DNA of 64,000 nt. Source: Actinomadura terrae (lineage in GTDB: Bacteria; Actinomycetota; Actinomycetes; Streptosporangiales; Streptosporangiaceae). Location of the stretch: assembly GCF_022751215.1 (NCBI RefSeq), contig NZ_JAICDG010000003.1:496001-560000 (forward strand), written 5' to 3'. Shown here in pieces: positions 39,506-48,535 of this stretch. The position numbers were made by a program, and so were the translations under genes. Positions within the stretch are counted from its first letter, which is position 1; each line of letters opens with the position of its first letter. The notes beneath the pieces are model-generated. The model ran no database searches. It was not told the DNA's origin and was given only the letters and a program-made list of their open reading frames with translations.

Positions 39506-41902
39506 ATGAGCGAGACCCTGACGCTGCCGGTGCTGCCCCTGGACGACGGGGCCGTTCTGCCGGGCATGGTGGTGCCCCTGGACCTGTCCGAGAGCGGCGA
39601 GGTGCGGGCGGCCATCGAGGCGGCGCGCGCCGTGGCCCAGGCCAAGGGGCCGGGGACCAGGTCGGCGGGCAAGCCGCGGGTGCTGCTGGTGCCGCGGCTG
39701 AACGGGCAGTACGCCGGCGTCGGCACGCTGGGCGTGATCGAGCAGGAGGGGCGGCTGCCCGGCGGCGAGCCGGGCGCGGTCGTCCGGGGCGTCTCGCGGG
39801 TGCGGATCGGGACCGGGACGACCGGGCCCGGGGCCGCGCTGTGGGTCGAGGGCACCGTGATCGAGACGCCGCCCGCCGGCGGCCGCGCCGAGGAGCTGGC
39901 CAAGGAGTACAAGGGCCTGGTCAGCGCGATCCTCCAGAAGCGCGGCGCCTGGCAGGTCGTGGACGTCGTACAGCAGATCGACGACCCGTCCGCGCTGGCG
40001 GACAACGCCGGGTACGCGCCCTACCTGTCGGCCGAGCAGAAGGTCGAGGTGCTGGAGACGCCCGACGTGGTCGAGCGGCTGACGCTGGTCATCGGCTGGG
40101 CGCGCGACCACCTCGCGGAGCTGGACGTGGCGGAGACGATCCGCAAGGACGTCCAGGAGGGCATGGAGAAGACGCAGCGGGAGTTCCTGCTGCGCCAGCA
40201 GCAGGAGGCCATCCGCAAGGAGCTGGCCGAGCTGAACGGCGACCCGGCCGACGAGGAGGACGACTACCGGGCCCGGATCGAGGCCGCCGACCTCCCCGAG
40301 AAGGTGCGCGAGGCCGCGCTCAAGGAGGTCGACAAGCTGGAGCGCTCCTCGGACGCCTCGCCCGAGGGCGGCTGGATCCGCACGTGGCTCGACACCGTCC
40401 TCGACATCCCGTGGAACGAGCGGACCGAGGACGCCTACGACATCGCGGGCGCCCGGGAGATCCTGGACGCCGACCACGCGGGCCTGGACGACGTCAAGGA
40501 GCGCATCGTCGAGTACCTGGCCGTCCGCAAGCGGCGGGCCGACCGCGGGCTCGGCGTCGTCGGGGGGCGCCGGAGCGGCGCGGTGCTCGCGCTGACCGGT
40601 CCTCCCGGGGTCGGCAAGACCTCGCTGGGCGAGTCGGTCGCGCGGGCGATGGGGCGCGAGTTCGTGCGGGTCGCGCTGGGCGGCGTCCGGGACGAGGCGG
40701 AGATCCGCGGTCACCGGCGCACCTACGTCGGCGCCCTGCCGGGACGGATCGTCCGGGCCATCCGCGAGGCGGGCTCGATGAACCCGGTCGTCCTGCTGGA
40801 CGAGGTCGACAAGGTCGGCGCGGACTACCGGGGCGACCCGACCGCGGCGCTGCTGGAGGTCCTGGACCCCGAGCAGAACCACACGTTCCGCGACCACTAC
40901 CTGGAGGTCGAGCTCGACCTCAGCGACGTGCTGTTCCTCGCCACCGCGAACGTGGTCGAGGCGATCCCCGGGCCGCTGCTGGACCGGATGGAGCTGGTCC
41001 AGCTCGACGGCTACACCGAGGACGAGAAGGTGACGATCGCCCGCGACCACCTGCTGCCGCGCCAGCTCGACAAGGCGGGGCTTGAGGCGTCCGAGGTCGC
41101 GTTCGGCGACGACGCGCTGCGGCTGCTGGCGGCCGAGTACACCCGCGAGGCGGGCGTGCGGTCGCTGGACCGCTCGATCGCGCGGGTGCTGCGCAAGGTC
41201 GCCGCGAACGTGGCGCTGGAGAAGGCGGAGCTGCCGGTCTCGATCGGCGCGGCCGACCTGAAGGACTACCTTGGCCGGCCCCGGTTCACCCCGGAGGTCG
41301 AGCTGAGCAGGTCCGAGCGCCGGACGGGCGTGCCGGGCGTCGCGACGGGCCTCGCGGTCACCGGCGCGGGCGGCGACGTCCTGTACATCGAGGCGTCGCT
41401 GGCCGACCGGGAGACCGGCGACACCGGCGTGACGCTCACCGGCCAGCTCGGCGACGTCATGAAGGAGTCGGCCCGGATCGCGCTCAGCTACCTGCGCTCG
41501 CGCGGCGCGGAGCTGGAGCTGCCGGTCGGGGACCTGAAGGACCGCGGCGTGCACGTCCACGTGCCCGCCGGCGCGATCCCGAAGGACGGCCCGAGCGCGG
41601 GTATCACGATGACCGCGGCGCTGGCGTCGCTGCTGTCGGGCCGGCCCGTCCGCTCGGACGTGGCGATGACCGGCGAGGTGTCGCTGACCGGGCGGGTGCT
41701 GCCGATCGGCGGGCTGAAGCAGAAGCTGCTGGCGGCCTCCCGGCTCGGGATCACGACCGCGATCGTGCCCAAGCGCAACGAGCCGGACCTGGAGGACGTG
41801 CCGGCCGAGGTGCTGGAGAACCTGACGGTGTTCGCCGTCAGCGACGTCCGCGAGGTGCTGGACCTGGCGCTCGAACCGGCCACCACCCCGGTCGCCGTCT
41901 GA
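39506..41902 (+). CDS. lon: ATP-dependent Lon protease
   Basis: 798 residues in the LonA layout: N-terminal substrate domain (LPVLPLDDGAVLPGMVVPLD), helical linker with QREFLLRQQQEAIRKEL, AAA+ module with Walker A TGPPGVGKTS and Walker B VVLLDEVDKV, and a C-terminal protease domain with the dyad S697 (PKDGPSAG) and K740 (GGLKQK). It degrades misfolded and regulatory proteins in the cytoplasm. ATG at 39506 follows GGAG six bases upstream; an earlier in-frame GTG at 39452 lies inside the HAIR operator and cannot be the start. Heat-shock control by HspR is predicted from the HAIR. A strong hairpin terminator follows. Confidence 0.96.
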   Translation: MSETLTLPVLPLDDGAVLPGMVVPLDLSESGEVRAAIEAARAVAQAKGPGTRSAGKPRVLLVPRLNGQYAGVGTLGVIEQEGRLPGGEPGAVVRGVSRVRIGTGTTGPGAALWVEGTVIETPPAGGRAEELAKEYKGLVSAILQKRGAWQVVDVVQQIDDPSALADNAGYAPYLSAEQKVEVLETPDVVERLTLVIGWARDHLAELDVAETIRKDVQEGMEKTQREFLLRQQQEAIRKELAELNGDPADEEDDYRARIEAADLPEKVREAALKEVDKLERSSDASPEGGWIRTWLDTVLDIPWNERTEDAYDIAGAREILDADHAGLDDVKERIVEYLAVRKRRADRGLGVVGGRRSGAVLALTGPPGVGKTSLGESVARAMGREFVRVALGGVRDEAEIRGHRRTYVGALPGRIVRAIREAGSMNPVVLLDEVDKVGADYRGDPTAALLEVLDPEQNHTFRDHYLEVELDLSDVLFLATANVVEAIPGPLLDRMELVQLDGYTEDEKVTIARDHLLPRQLDKAGLEASEVAFGDDALRLLAAEYTREAGVRSLDRSIARVLRKVAANVALEKAELPVSIGAADLKDYLGRPRFTPEVELSRSERRTGVPGVATGLAVTGAGGDVLYIEASLADRETGDTGVTLTGQLGDVMKESARIALSYLRSRGAELELPVGDLKDRGVHVHVPAGAIPKDGPSAGITMTAALASLLSGRPVRSDVAMTGEVSLTGRVLPIGGLKQKLLAASRLGITTAIVPKRNEPDLEDVPAEVLENLTVFAVSDVREVLDLALEPATTPVAV

Positions 41903-41932
41903 CCGGGGGACCAACTGCGGGGGCATGCGGGA

Positions 41933-41963
41933 CGCCCGCGCCGGAGTCGCTCCGGCGCGGGCG
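41933..41963. terminator. Perfect 14-bp hairpin terminator after lon
   Basis: CGCCCGCGCCGGAG pairs with CTCCGGCGCGGGCG over a TCG loop between the convergent lon and SDR-nitroreductase genes, so it can serve both strands. Confidence 0.8.
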
Positions 41964-41970
41964 CCCCGCC

Positions 41971-43476
41971 TCACGCGGGGGTGAGGCGGAAGACCCTCAG
42001 CTCGCGGCGCGCGCGTTCGGCGTAGCGGTCGTAGACCGGCCAGACGTCGAGCAGGCGCGGCCAGACCTCGGCGCGCTCGGCGGCGTCCAGGAGCCGCGCC
42101 GTGACCGGGACGGCGCGGCCCCGGAAGACGACCTCGGCCTCGGGGTGCTTCAGCAGGTTCCCCGTCCAGGCGGGGTGCTTCTCGCGTCCGAAGTTGGATC
42201 CGACGACCAGCCACGTGCCGTCCCGGTCGGGCAGGCAGGCGAGCGGGGTGCGGCGCCGGAGGCCGCTGACGGCGCCGGTCGTGGTCAGCACGAGGCTCGG
42301 GAGGAGCGCCTGGCTCAGCAGCAGGCGCCCGCCGGTGAGGCGGTGGAGCGCGCGGTCCAGGGGCGGGACGACGCGCGGCCCGGCCTTGGCGAACCACGCC
42401 GAGCCCGCGACGCGCTGGACGGGCGGGCCGAGCGTCCGCTGGACGAGCGTCGGCCGCGTCCGGCCCGCGGCGAGCCGTCCGGCCCGGCGCGGGTTCAGGT
42501 GGCCGCTGTCGGCCAGCCACCGCACGCTGTCGGCGATCGTCTCCTTGGCGGGGCGGAGCGTGAGGCCGAGCGCGTCCAGGATCGGCCGGTCGTCGGTCGG
42601 GACGAGCGTGACCATGTACTCGGCGGCGTCGCGGGTCAGCGGGTAACCGTGCGGCCGCACGCGCGCGGCGGCGTCCAGCGCCGTGCCGAGCCCCAGCAGG
42701 GGCCCGCTCGGGACGCGGACCCGCCGGCTCCGCACGCCGGTCGCCGCGTCGCACAGGTCGGCGAGCTCCGGCCAGGTCAGGTAGTGCCCGCCGAGCACCC
42801 ACCGGTGCGCGCCAAGCCCCGCCGTGGCGGCGCGGGCGAGCGCCTCGCCGAGGTCGCGGACGTCCAGGATCGGCACGCCGCCGCCCGGCAGCGGCCAGAC
42901 CTTCCCGAGCCCGGCGGCCAGGCCCTCCATCATCGCGCCGAGGACGGGCTGGCCGGGTCCGCACACGCCGCCCGGGTAGACGATCGCGACCGGGGCGCCC
43001 GCGTCCTGGAGGCCGCGCACGTACCGCTCGGCGGCCAGCTTGGACCGGCCGTAGGCGGTGCGGGGGCGCGCGAGCGGCGCGTCAGCGGTGACGATCGGCG
43101 CGGCCGGCGGGACGAACACGCCCACCGTTGAGACGTACACCGCCCGAATACGCTGCGCGACCGCGCCGCCCACCACGTTTCGGGCACCGGCCGCGTTCGC
43201 CTCGGGCCGCGCCCCGGGCGGACCGGTCACGCCGATCGCGGCGGCGGCGTGGACGACCGCGTCGCAGCCGCGCAGCGCGGCGGTCACGGCGGCCCCGTCC
43301 AGCATGTCGCCGGTGGCCATCTCAACGTCGCTGACCTGCACTCCTATCGCCCTGAGCGTGCTGCCCGCCCGGTCCGGATCGCGGACCAGCGCGCGCGGGT
43401 GATGCCCGGCCGCGAGCAGCGCGCGGACGGTGTGGGAACCGACGAACCCGGAGGCGCCGGTGACGAGGACCCGCAT
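41971..43476 (-). CDS. NAD(P)-dependent epimerase/dehydratase fused to an F420-type nitroreductase domain
   Basis: 501 residues. Residues 1-330 are an extended SDR: Rossmann motif VTGASGFVGSH at the N-terminus and the catalytic Tyr-Lys pair in TAYGRSKLAAERY. Residues about 355-501 resemble the deazaflavin (F420)-dependent nitroreductase/DUF385 family: LVLTTTGAVSGLRRRTPLAC, WLVVGSNFGREKHPAWTGNL and HPEAEVVFRGRAVPV. Each family alone is common; the fusion suggests two consecutive redox steps on one substrate. The substrate is unknown. The ATG at 43476 has no ribosome site and may be leaderless; TTG at 43485 is an alternative. Confidence 0.85.
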   Translation of the reverse strand: MRVLVTGASGFVGSHTVRALLAAGHHPRALVRDPDRAGSTLRAIGVQVSDVEMATGDMLDGAAVTAALRGCDAVVHAAAAIGVTGPPGARPEANAAGARNVVGGAVAQRIRAVYVSTVGVFVPPAAPIVTADAPLARPRTAYGRSKLAAERYVRGLQDAGAPVAIVYPGGVCGPGQPVLGAMMEGLAAGLGKVWPLPGGGVPILDVRDLGEALARAATAGLGAHRWVLGGHYLTWPELADLCDAATGVRSRRVRVPSGPLLGLGTALDAAARVRPHGYPLTRDAAEYMVTLVPTDDRPILDALGLTLRPAKETIADSVRWLADSGHLNPRRAGRLAAGRTRPTLVQRTLGPPVQRVAGSAWFAKAGPRVVPPLDRALHRLTGGRLLLSQALLPSLVLTTTGAVSGLRRRTPLACLPDRDGTWLVVGSNFGREKHPAWTGNLLKHPEAEVVFRGRAVPVTARLLDAAERAEVWPRLLDVWPVYDRYAERARRELRVFRLTPA

Positions 43477-43731
43477 ACGAAGCAAACCCGTGCTTGGTTG
43501 GAGGACGTGACGGACGGTAGGGGTGACCGGTTCAAGCCTAGGGTCTATTTTGAGAGTGCCTCAGCCGACGCGCGAGCGCGTCACCCGCTCCCGGGCGAGG
43601 CGATGCCGCAGGTGAGCCTCATCCGGGTCGATCGCGAAGCGGTGCCGTGCTCGCCCCCAGGACCGGCGACGGCGTGCGCCGCGCAGGCCCGCCCCTCGTC
43701 CGGCCCCGGGACGACACAGCCGGGATCGAGA

Positions 43732-44910
43732 ATGACGCAGACCACGACCACTGGACCGACCGCCGGTCTCACCATCGGACTGGCCGGCGCGGGCCGCATC
43801 GGCTCCCGCCACGCCGCCGCGCTGTGCGGGCTGCCCGAGGTGGGCACGCTCGTCGTCGCCGACGCGGACCCCTCCCGCGCCCGCCTGCTGGCGGACCGCC
43901 TGGCGCGCGCCCCCAGGGACGCCGTCGTGGACGTCCTCGCCGCCGCGGACGCCGCGTGCGCGCAGGACGTCGGTTCCGCGCGGGTCGCGAGCGGCGAGGT
44001 CCGCGTCGTGCCGGTGGACGGGGTCCGCGAGCTGTTCTCCGCAGGGCTCGACGGCGTGGTCGTCGCGGCGGCGACCGACGCGCACGCCGACCTGGTGGCG
44101 GCCGCTCTGGCCGGTCGAATACCCGTGTTCTGCGAGAAGCCCCTTGCGCCCGACCTCGATGGAACGTTCCAGATCGTGGCGGCGGCGGACGCGGCGCGGG
44201 TCCCGGTGCAGGTCGGGTTCCAGCGCCGCTTCGACGCGGGCAACGCGGCGGCGCGGGAGGCGCTCACGTCCGGGCGGCTCGGCTGGCTGCACACGGTGCG
44301 CTCGTGCAGCTTCGACCCGGCGCCGCCGCCCGCCGCCTACGTCCCGGCGTCCGGCGGGCTGTTCCGCGACTGCGCCATCCACGACCTCGACCTCATCCGG
44401 TTCGTGACGGGCCGGGAGGTCGTGCGGGTGACGGCGTCCGGCGCCAACCGGGGCGACGCGTTCTTCCGCGAGTGCGGCGACGTCGACACGGGATCGGCGA
44501 TGCTCGTCCTGGACGACGGGACGCTCGGCCTCGTCTCGGCCACCCGGTACAACGCGGCGGGCTACGACGCCCGGCTGGAGCTGTTCGGCTCCAAGGACAG
44601 CATCGTCGCGGGACTGGACGAGCGGACCCCCGTCACCGCCCTCCCCGAACAGGGCGGGTGCGACCCCGAGCGCGGCGCGCCCGCCCCGGACGCCGTGCCG
44701 CGCGGCGCCTACTGCGGGTTCATCGAGCGGTTCGCCGACGCCTACGACGCGGAGCTGCGGGCCTTCATGGACGTGGTCACCGGCCGCCACGGCAACCCGT
44801 GCCCGCCCGAGGAGGCCCTGGAGGCGTTCTACCTCGCCGAGGCGTGCGAGCTGTCGATGCGGGAGGGCCGGATCGTGGACACCCGCGAGGTGCGCGCGGC
44901 ATGGCCGTGA
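43732..44910 (+). CDS. Gfo/Idh/MocA oxidoreductase, inositol 2-dehydrogenase-like
   Basis: 392 residues. N-terminal Rossmann fold with GLAGAGRIGSRHAAAL and the family motif FCEKPLAPDL; C-terminal substrate domain with GGLFRDCAIHDLDLIRFVTG (the His-Asp catalytic region). Members oxidise myo-inositol or related sugars with NAD. The gene is followed by a sugar ABC importer on the same strand after 135 bases, so it probably acts on the imported sugar. An insertion of about 20 residues near residue 70 (DVLAAADAACAQDVGSARV) is unusual. ATG at 43732 has only a weak purine stretch before it. Confidence 0.88.
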   Translation: MTQTTTTGPTAGLTIGLAGAGRIGSRHAAALCGLPEVGTLVVADADPSRARLLADRLARAPRDAVVDVLAAADAACAQDVGSARVASGEVRVVPVDGVRELFSAGLDGVVVAAATDAHADLVAAALAGRIPVFCEKPLAPDLDGTFQIVAAADAARVPVQVGFQRRFDAGNAAAREALTSGRLGWLHTVRSCSFDPAPPPAAYVPASGGLFRDCAIHDLDLIRFVTGREVVRVTASGANRGDAFFRECGDVDTGSAMLVLDDGTLGLVSATRYNAAGYDARLELFGSKDSIVAGLDERTPVTALPEQGGCDPERGAPAPDAVPRGAYCGFIERFADAYDAELRAFMDVVTGRHGNPCPPEEALEAFYLAEACELSMREGRIVDTREVRAAWP

Positions 44911-45045
44911 GCGCGGCCGTCGTGAGCGGAGGGGCGACGTGAGCGCGGCGCCGGCGTGAGCGAAGGGCGGACGCGGCGTCGCCATCTGTGATCGACTCCT
45001 TCCGTTGGACCCAGCTCGTCCTTCGGGGAGAACGGAGACCGACAG

Positions 45046-46032
45046 ATGAGAGGCGTGTGCGCGCGCGGGCCGGCGACGAGACTCGCGGTACTGGCGGCCG
45101 TGAGCCTGCTGGCACTCGGCGCCTGTAGCAGCTCGGGCGGGAAGAAGGCGGAGAAGCGGGCGGCCGAGCGGCACCGGCTGAGGATCGCCATGGTGACCCA
45201 CTCGGGCCCGGGCGACACGTTCTGGGACATCGTCCAGAAGGGAGCGAAGGCCGCCGCCGCCAAGGACGACGTCGAGTTCCTGTACTCGGCCGACGCCGAC
45301 GGCGGCAAGCAGGCCGAGCTCGTGCGGGCCGCGCTCGACCAGAAGGTGGACGGCGTCATCGTCACGCTCGCCAAGCCCGACGCGCTGAAGGACGTGCTCG
45401 GCCGGGCGGCCGCCGCGAAGATCCCGGTCGTGTCGATCAACTCGGGCGCGGGCGACTCGGCGCGGCTCGGCGCGGTCGCACACTTCGGCCAGGACGAGTC
45501 GGTCGCGGGCGAGGCCGCCGGGCGGGAGCTCGCGCGGATCGGCTCGAAGAAGGCGCTGTGCGTCGTCCACGAGCAGGGCAACATCGGTCTGGAGGACCGC
45601 TGCGCCGGCGCCCGCAAGACCTTCGGCGGCGACCTGCGGAACCTGTACGTCAACGGTACGAACATGCCGGAGGTCAGGTCGTCGGTCACCGCCAAGCTCC
45701 AGGCCGACAAGGGCATCGACGGCGTCCTCACGCTCGGCGCGCCGTTCGCAGCGACCGCCGTCGACGCCGTGAAGAGCGTCGGCAGCAAGGCCAGGGTCGG
45801 GACGTTCGACCTGAACCGGGAGCTGATCGACGCGATCCGGGCCGGCGACATCGGGTTCGCCGTCGATCAGCAGCCCTACCTCCAGGGCTACAGCGCCGTG
45901 GACGCGCTGTGGCTGCTGAAGACCAACGGCGACGTGCTCGGCGGCGGGCGCCCGGTGCTGACCGGGCCCGCGATCGTGACCAGGGACAACGCCGCCGCGC
46001 TGGAGGCGTTCGCGCGCCGGGGCACCCGGTGA
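45046..46032 (+). CDS. Sugar ABC transporter substrate-binding lipoprotein
   Basis: 328 residues. Signal peptide with a lipobox LGAC (C27), a Ser/Gly/Lys linker, then the ribose-binding (periplasmic-binding type I) fold: RIAMVTHSGPGDTFWDIVQK, KVDGVIVTLAKPDALKD, and DLNRELIDAIRAGDIGFAVD near the hinge. It binds a pentose, inositol or similar sugar outside the cell and delivers it to the permease encoded next. GGAG upstream of the ATG. First gene of a coupled three-gene transporter. Confidence 0.9.
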   Translation: MRGVCARGPATRLAVLAAVSLLALGACSSSGGKKAEKRAAERHRLRIAMVTHSGPGDTFWDIVQKGAKAAAAKDDVEFLYSADADGGKQAELVRAALDQKVDGVIVTLAKPDALKDVLGRAAAAKIPVVSINSGAGDSARLGAVAHFGQDESVAGEAAGRELARIGSKKALCVVHEQGNIGLEDRCAGARKTFGGDLRNLYVNGTNMPEVRSSVTAKLQADKGIDGVLTLGAPFAATAVDAVKSVGSKARVGTFDLNRELIDAIRAGDIGFAVDQQPYLQGYSAVDALWLLKTNGDVLGGGRPVLTGPAIVTRDNAAALEAFARRGTR

Positions 46033-47078
46033 CGCGGGACGTCGCGCAACCGCCGCCACCGGTCGACGAGCGGGTGGCCCGGCGGTCGCCGCTGTGGGGC
46101 CTGCTGGCCCGCCCCGAACTCGGCGCGCTCCTCGGCGCCGTCGCCGTGTTCGTGTTCTTCTCCGTCGTCGCGGACGCGTTCCTCCAGGCCACGTCGTTCT
46201 CGACCGTCCTGTACGCGGCCTCGACGTTCGGGATCATGGCAGTGGGCGTGTCGCTGCTGATGATCGGCGGTGAGTTCGACCTGTCCGCCGGGGTCATGGT
46301 GACGACCTCGGCGCTGGTCGCGGCGCTCACCGCCTACCAGCTCACGTTGAACGTGTGGGCGGGCGTGGCGATCTCGCTGGTGGTGACGCTCGCGCTCGGC
46401 ATGGTGAACGGGCTGCTCTACGTCAACACGCGGCTGCCGAGCTTCATCATCACGCTCGCGACGTTCTTCATGCTCGCGGGCCTGAACCTCGGCGTGACGA
46501 AGGCGGTCACCGGGAACGTCGCGTCCGACTCCGTCCGGGACATGGACGGCTTCGACAGCGCCCGCGCCGTGTTCGCCTCCGACGTCGGCATCGGGAGCGT
46601 GGAGGTCAACGTCACCGTGTTCTGGTGGCTCGGGCTCGTCGCGGTCGCGACCTGGATCCTGCTGCGCACCCGGACCGGCAACTGGATCTTCGCGGTGGGC
46701 GGCGACGCGGCCAGCGCCCGCGCGGTCGGCGTCCCGGTGGCCCGCACCAAGATCGGGCTGTTCATGGGCGTCGCGCTGTGCGCCTGGATCTCCGGGATGC
46801 ACCTGGTGTTCGCGTTCGCGACCGTCCAGTCCGGCGAGGGCGTCGGGAACGAGTTCTTCTACATCATCTGCGCGGTCATCGGCGGCTGCCTGCTGACCGG
46901 CGGATACGGTTCGGCGATCGGCGCCGCCATCGGCGCGTTCATCTTCGGGATGACGAACAAGGGCATCGTGTACGCCGAGTGGAACCCCGACTGGTTCAAG
47001 TTCTTCCTCGGCGCGATGCTGCTCATCGCCACCGTGGTCAACCTGATCGTGCGACGCAGGGTGGAGCGCTCGGCATGA
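46029..47078 (+). CDS. Sugar ABC transporter permease (FrcC/RbsC-like)
   Basis: 349 residues with 8-10 hydrophobic segments. SLLMIGGEFDLSAGVMV is the hallmark of ribose/fructose-type permeases; VNTRLPSFIITLATFFMLAG and GGDAASARAVGVPVARTK are further family elements. GTG at 46029 overlaps the binding-protein stop by four bases, and its own stop overlaps the ATPase start (ATGA), so three proteins are made in ratio. Import of a five- or six-carbon cyclitol/sugar is expected. Confidence 0.92.
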   Translation: MTRDVAQPPPPVDERVARRSPLWGLLARPELGALLGAVAVFVFFSVVADAFLQATSFSTVLYAASTFGIMAVGVSLLMIGGEFDLSAGVMVTTSALVAALTAYQLTLNVWAGVAISLVVTLALGMVNGLLYVNTRLPSFIITLATFFMLAGLNLGVTKAVTGNVASDSVRDMDGFDSARAVFASDVGIGSVEVNVTVFWWLGLVAVATWILLRTRTGNWIFAVGGDAASARAVGVPVARTKIGLFMGVALCAWISGMHLVFAFATVQSGEGVGNEFFYIICAVIGGCLLTGGYGSAIGAAIGAFIFGMTNKGIVYAEWNPDWFKFFLGAMLLIATVVNLIVRRRVERSA

Positions 47079-47917
47079 CCGACACCGGAACACCGCCGCT
47101 GGTCAGGCTGACCGGCGTCGGCAAGAGCTACGGAACCGTGATCGCGCTGCGCGACGTCGACCTGGAGGCGGACGCGGGCGAGGTGACCTGCGTCCTCGGC
47201 GACAACGGCGCGGGCAAGTCCACGCTCATCAAGATCATCGCGGGGCTGCACCGGCACGACGCCGGAACCTACGAGGTGGCGGGGGAGCGGGTCGCGTTCG
47301 GCTCGCCGCGCGACGCCCTCGACCGGGGCATCGCGACCGTCTACCAGGACCTCGCGGTCGTCCCGCTGATGCCGGTCTGGCGCAACTTCTTCCTCGGCTC
47401 CGAGCGGCGCAAGGGCATCGGCCGCCTCGACACCGGGTTCATGCGCGAGACGGCCCGCGCCGAACTCGCCGCGATGGGCATCGACCTGCGCGACGTCGAC
47501 CAGCTGATCGGCACCCTGTCGGGCGGCGAGCGGCAGTGCGTGGCGATCGCCCGCGCCGTGTACTTCGGCGCGAGGGCCCTCGTGCTGGACGAGCCGACGG
47601 CGGCGCTCGGCGTCAAGCAGGCCGGGGTCGTGCTGCGCTACATCATCCAGGCGCGGGAGCGGGGCCTCGCGGTCATCTTCATCACCCACAACCCGCACCA
47701 CGCCTACCCGGTCGGCGACCGCTTCCTGATCCTGAACCGCGGCCGGAGCGCCGGATACCACGCCAAGGACGAGATCACCCGCGAGGAGCTGACCGCGCTC
47801 ATGGCGGGCGGCGCCGAGCTGGAGCAGCTCGCCCACGAGCTGGACGCGGCGGGCTCGGCGGCCGCCGCGCGGCGGCTCACCGAGGAGGCCGAGCACCTGG
47901 GCCTCACCGAGGGCTGA
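47075..47917 (+). CDS. Sugar ABC transporter ATPase (single-domain, FrcA-like)
   Basis: 280 residues, one ATPase domain rather than the double domain of RbsA/MglA. Walker A GDNGAGKST, signature TLSGGERQCVAIARAV, Walker B ALVLDEPTAALG and FITHNPHHAYPVGDR with the switch His. The C-terminus adds a helical tail. FrcA-type single-domain ATPases pair with this permease class. Together with the dehydrogenase upstream, the cluster probably imports and oxidises an inositol-like sugar. Confidence 0.92.
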   Translation: MTDTGTPPLVRLTGVGKSYGTVIALRDVDLEADAGEVTCVLGDNGAGKSTLIKIIAGLHRHDAGTYEVAGERVAFGSPRDALDRGIATVYQDLAVVPLMPVWRNFFLGSERRKGIGRLDTGFMRETARAELAAMGIDLRDVDQLIGTLSGGERQCVAIARAVYFGARALVLDEPTAALGVKQAGVVLRYIIQARERGLAVIFITHNPHHAYPVGDRFLILNRGRSAGYHAKDEITREELTALMAGGAELEQLAHELDAAGSAAAARRLTEEAEHLGLTEG

Positions 47918-47920
47918 GCC

Positions 47921-48487
47921 TCACCGGCGGCTGAGCAGGACGGCCGCCTCGGCGACGCGGTCCTCGGTACCCGGCGCGATCGTGCCGCCGCCCAGCAGGT
48001 GGCGGCGCACGATCGCGTAGGGCAGGTCGATCACGGCCACGGCCGCGCGCTCCTCCTCGACGCCGAGGCGGCCCGCGAGGTCGCGGACGGCCGCGCCGAC
48101 GCGGCGGTCGGTCTCGCCCAACCGCGCGCGGTCCCGCTCGGGCCAGCCGTCCTCGTCGAGGGCGGACCTGCCGTGCAGCAGGACGCGGGCCTCCGCGGGA
48201 TGCGCGCGGCTCCACGCCACCACGTGCCGCGCCGCCTCCCCGGCCGCCCGCTCCGGCGGCTCGCCGCGCAGCGCGTCGAGGAAGCCCGCCTGGAACCGCT
48301 CGACCGTCCGCAGCCACAGCGCGGCGCGCAGCGCGGGCAGCCCCTCGAAGCGGTGGTACACCGAGCCGCTCGGCGCGCCCGCCGCGCGGGCCACGGCCGC
48401 GACCGTCACCCGGCCCGGGCCGTCCGCCGCCAGCTCGACGGCCACGTCCAGCAGGCGTCCGACGTCGTGCCGCGGTGGTCGCCCCAT
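47921..48487 (-). CDS. TetR-family transcriptional regulator
   Basis: 188 residues. The N-terminal helix-turn-helix (VTVAAVARAAGAPSGSVYHR followed by FEGLPALRAALW) is typical of TetR; the C-terminal half is the variable ligand domain. It is divergent from the SUOX-like gene, with an 18-bp inverted repeat (48506-48523) in the gap, and most likely represses that gene and itself. The inducer is unknown. It converges with the sugar ATPase gene, three bases apart. Confidence 0.9.
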   Translation of the reverse strand: MGRPPRHDVGRLLDVAVELAADGPGRVTVAAVARAAGAPSGSVYHRFEGLPALRAALWLRTVERFQAGFLDALRGEPPERAAGEAARHVVAWSRAHPAEARVLLHGRSALDEDGWPERDRARLGETDRRVGAAVRDLAGRLGVEEERAAVAVIDLPYAIVRRHLLGGGTIAPGTEDRVAEAAVLLSRR

Positions 48488-48505
48488 GGGCTAGAGGGTA
48501 GGGTA

Positions 48506-48523
48506 TTGGAGAGCAGTCTCTAA
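48506..48523. promoter_or_regulatory. TetR-type operator between the regulator and the SUOX-like gene
   Basis: TTGGAGA-GCAG-TCTCTAA is an inverted repeat of 7-bp arms with a single mismatch. It lies 13 bases before the TTG start and directly precedes the AAAGGAGG ribosome site, with the regulator gene on the other side. Confidence 0.75.
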
Positions 48524-48535
48524 AAAGGAGGACCG

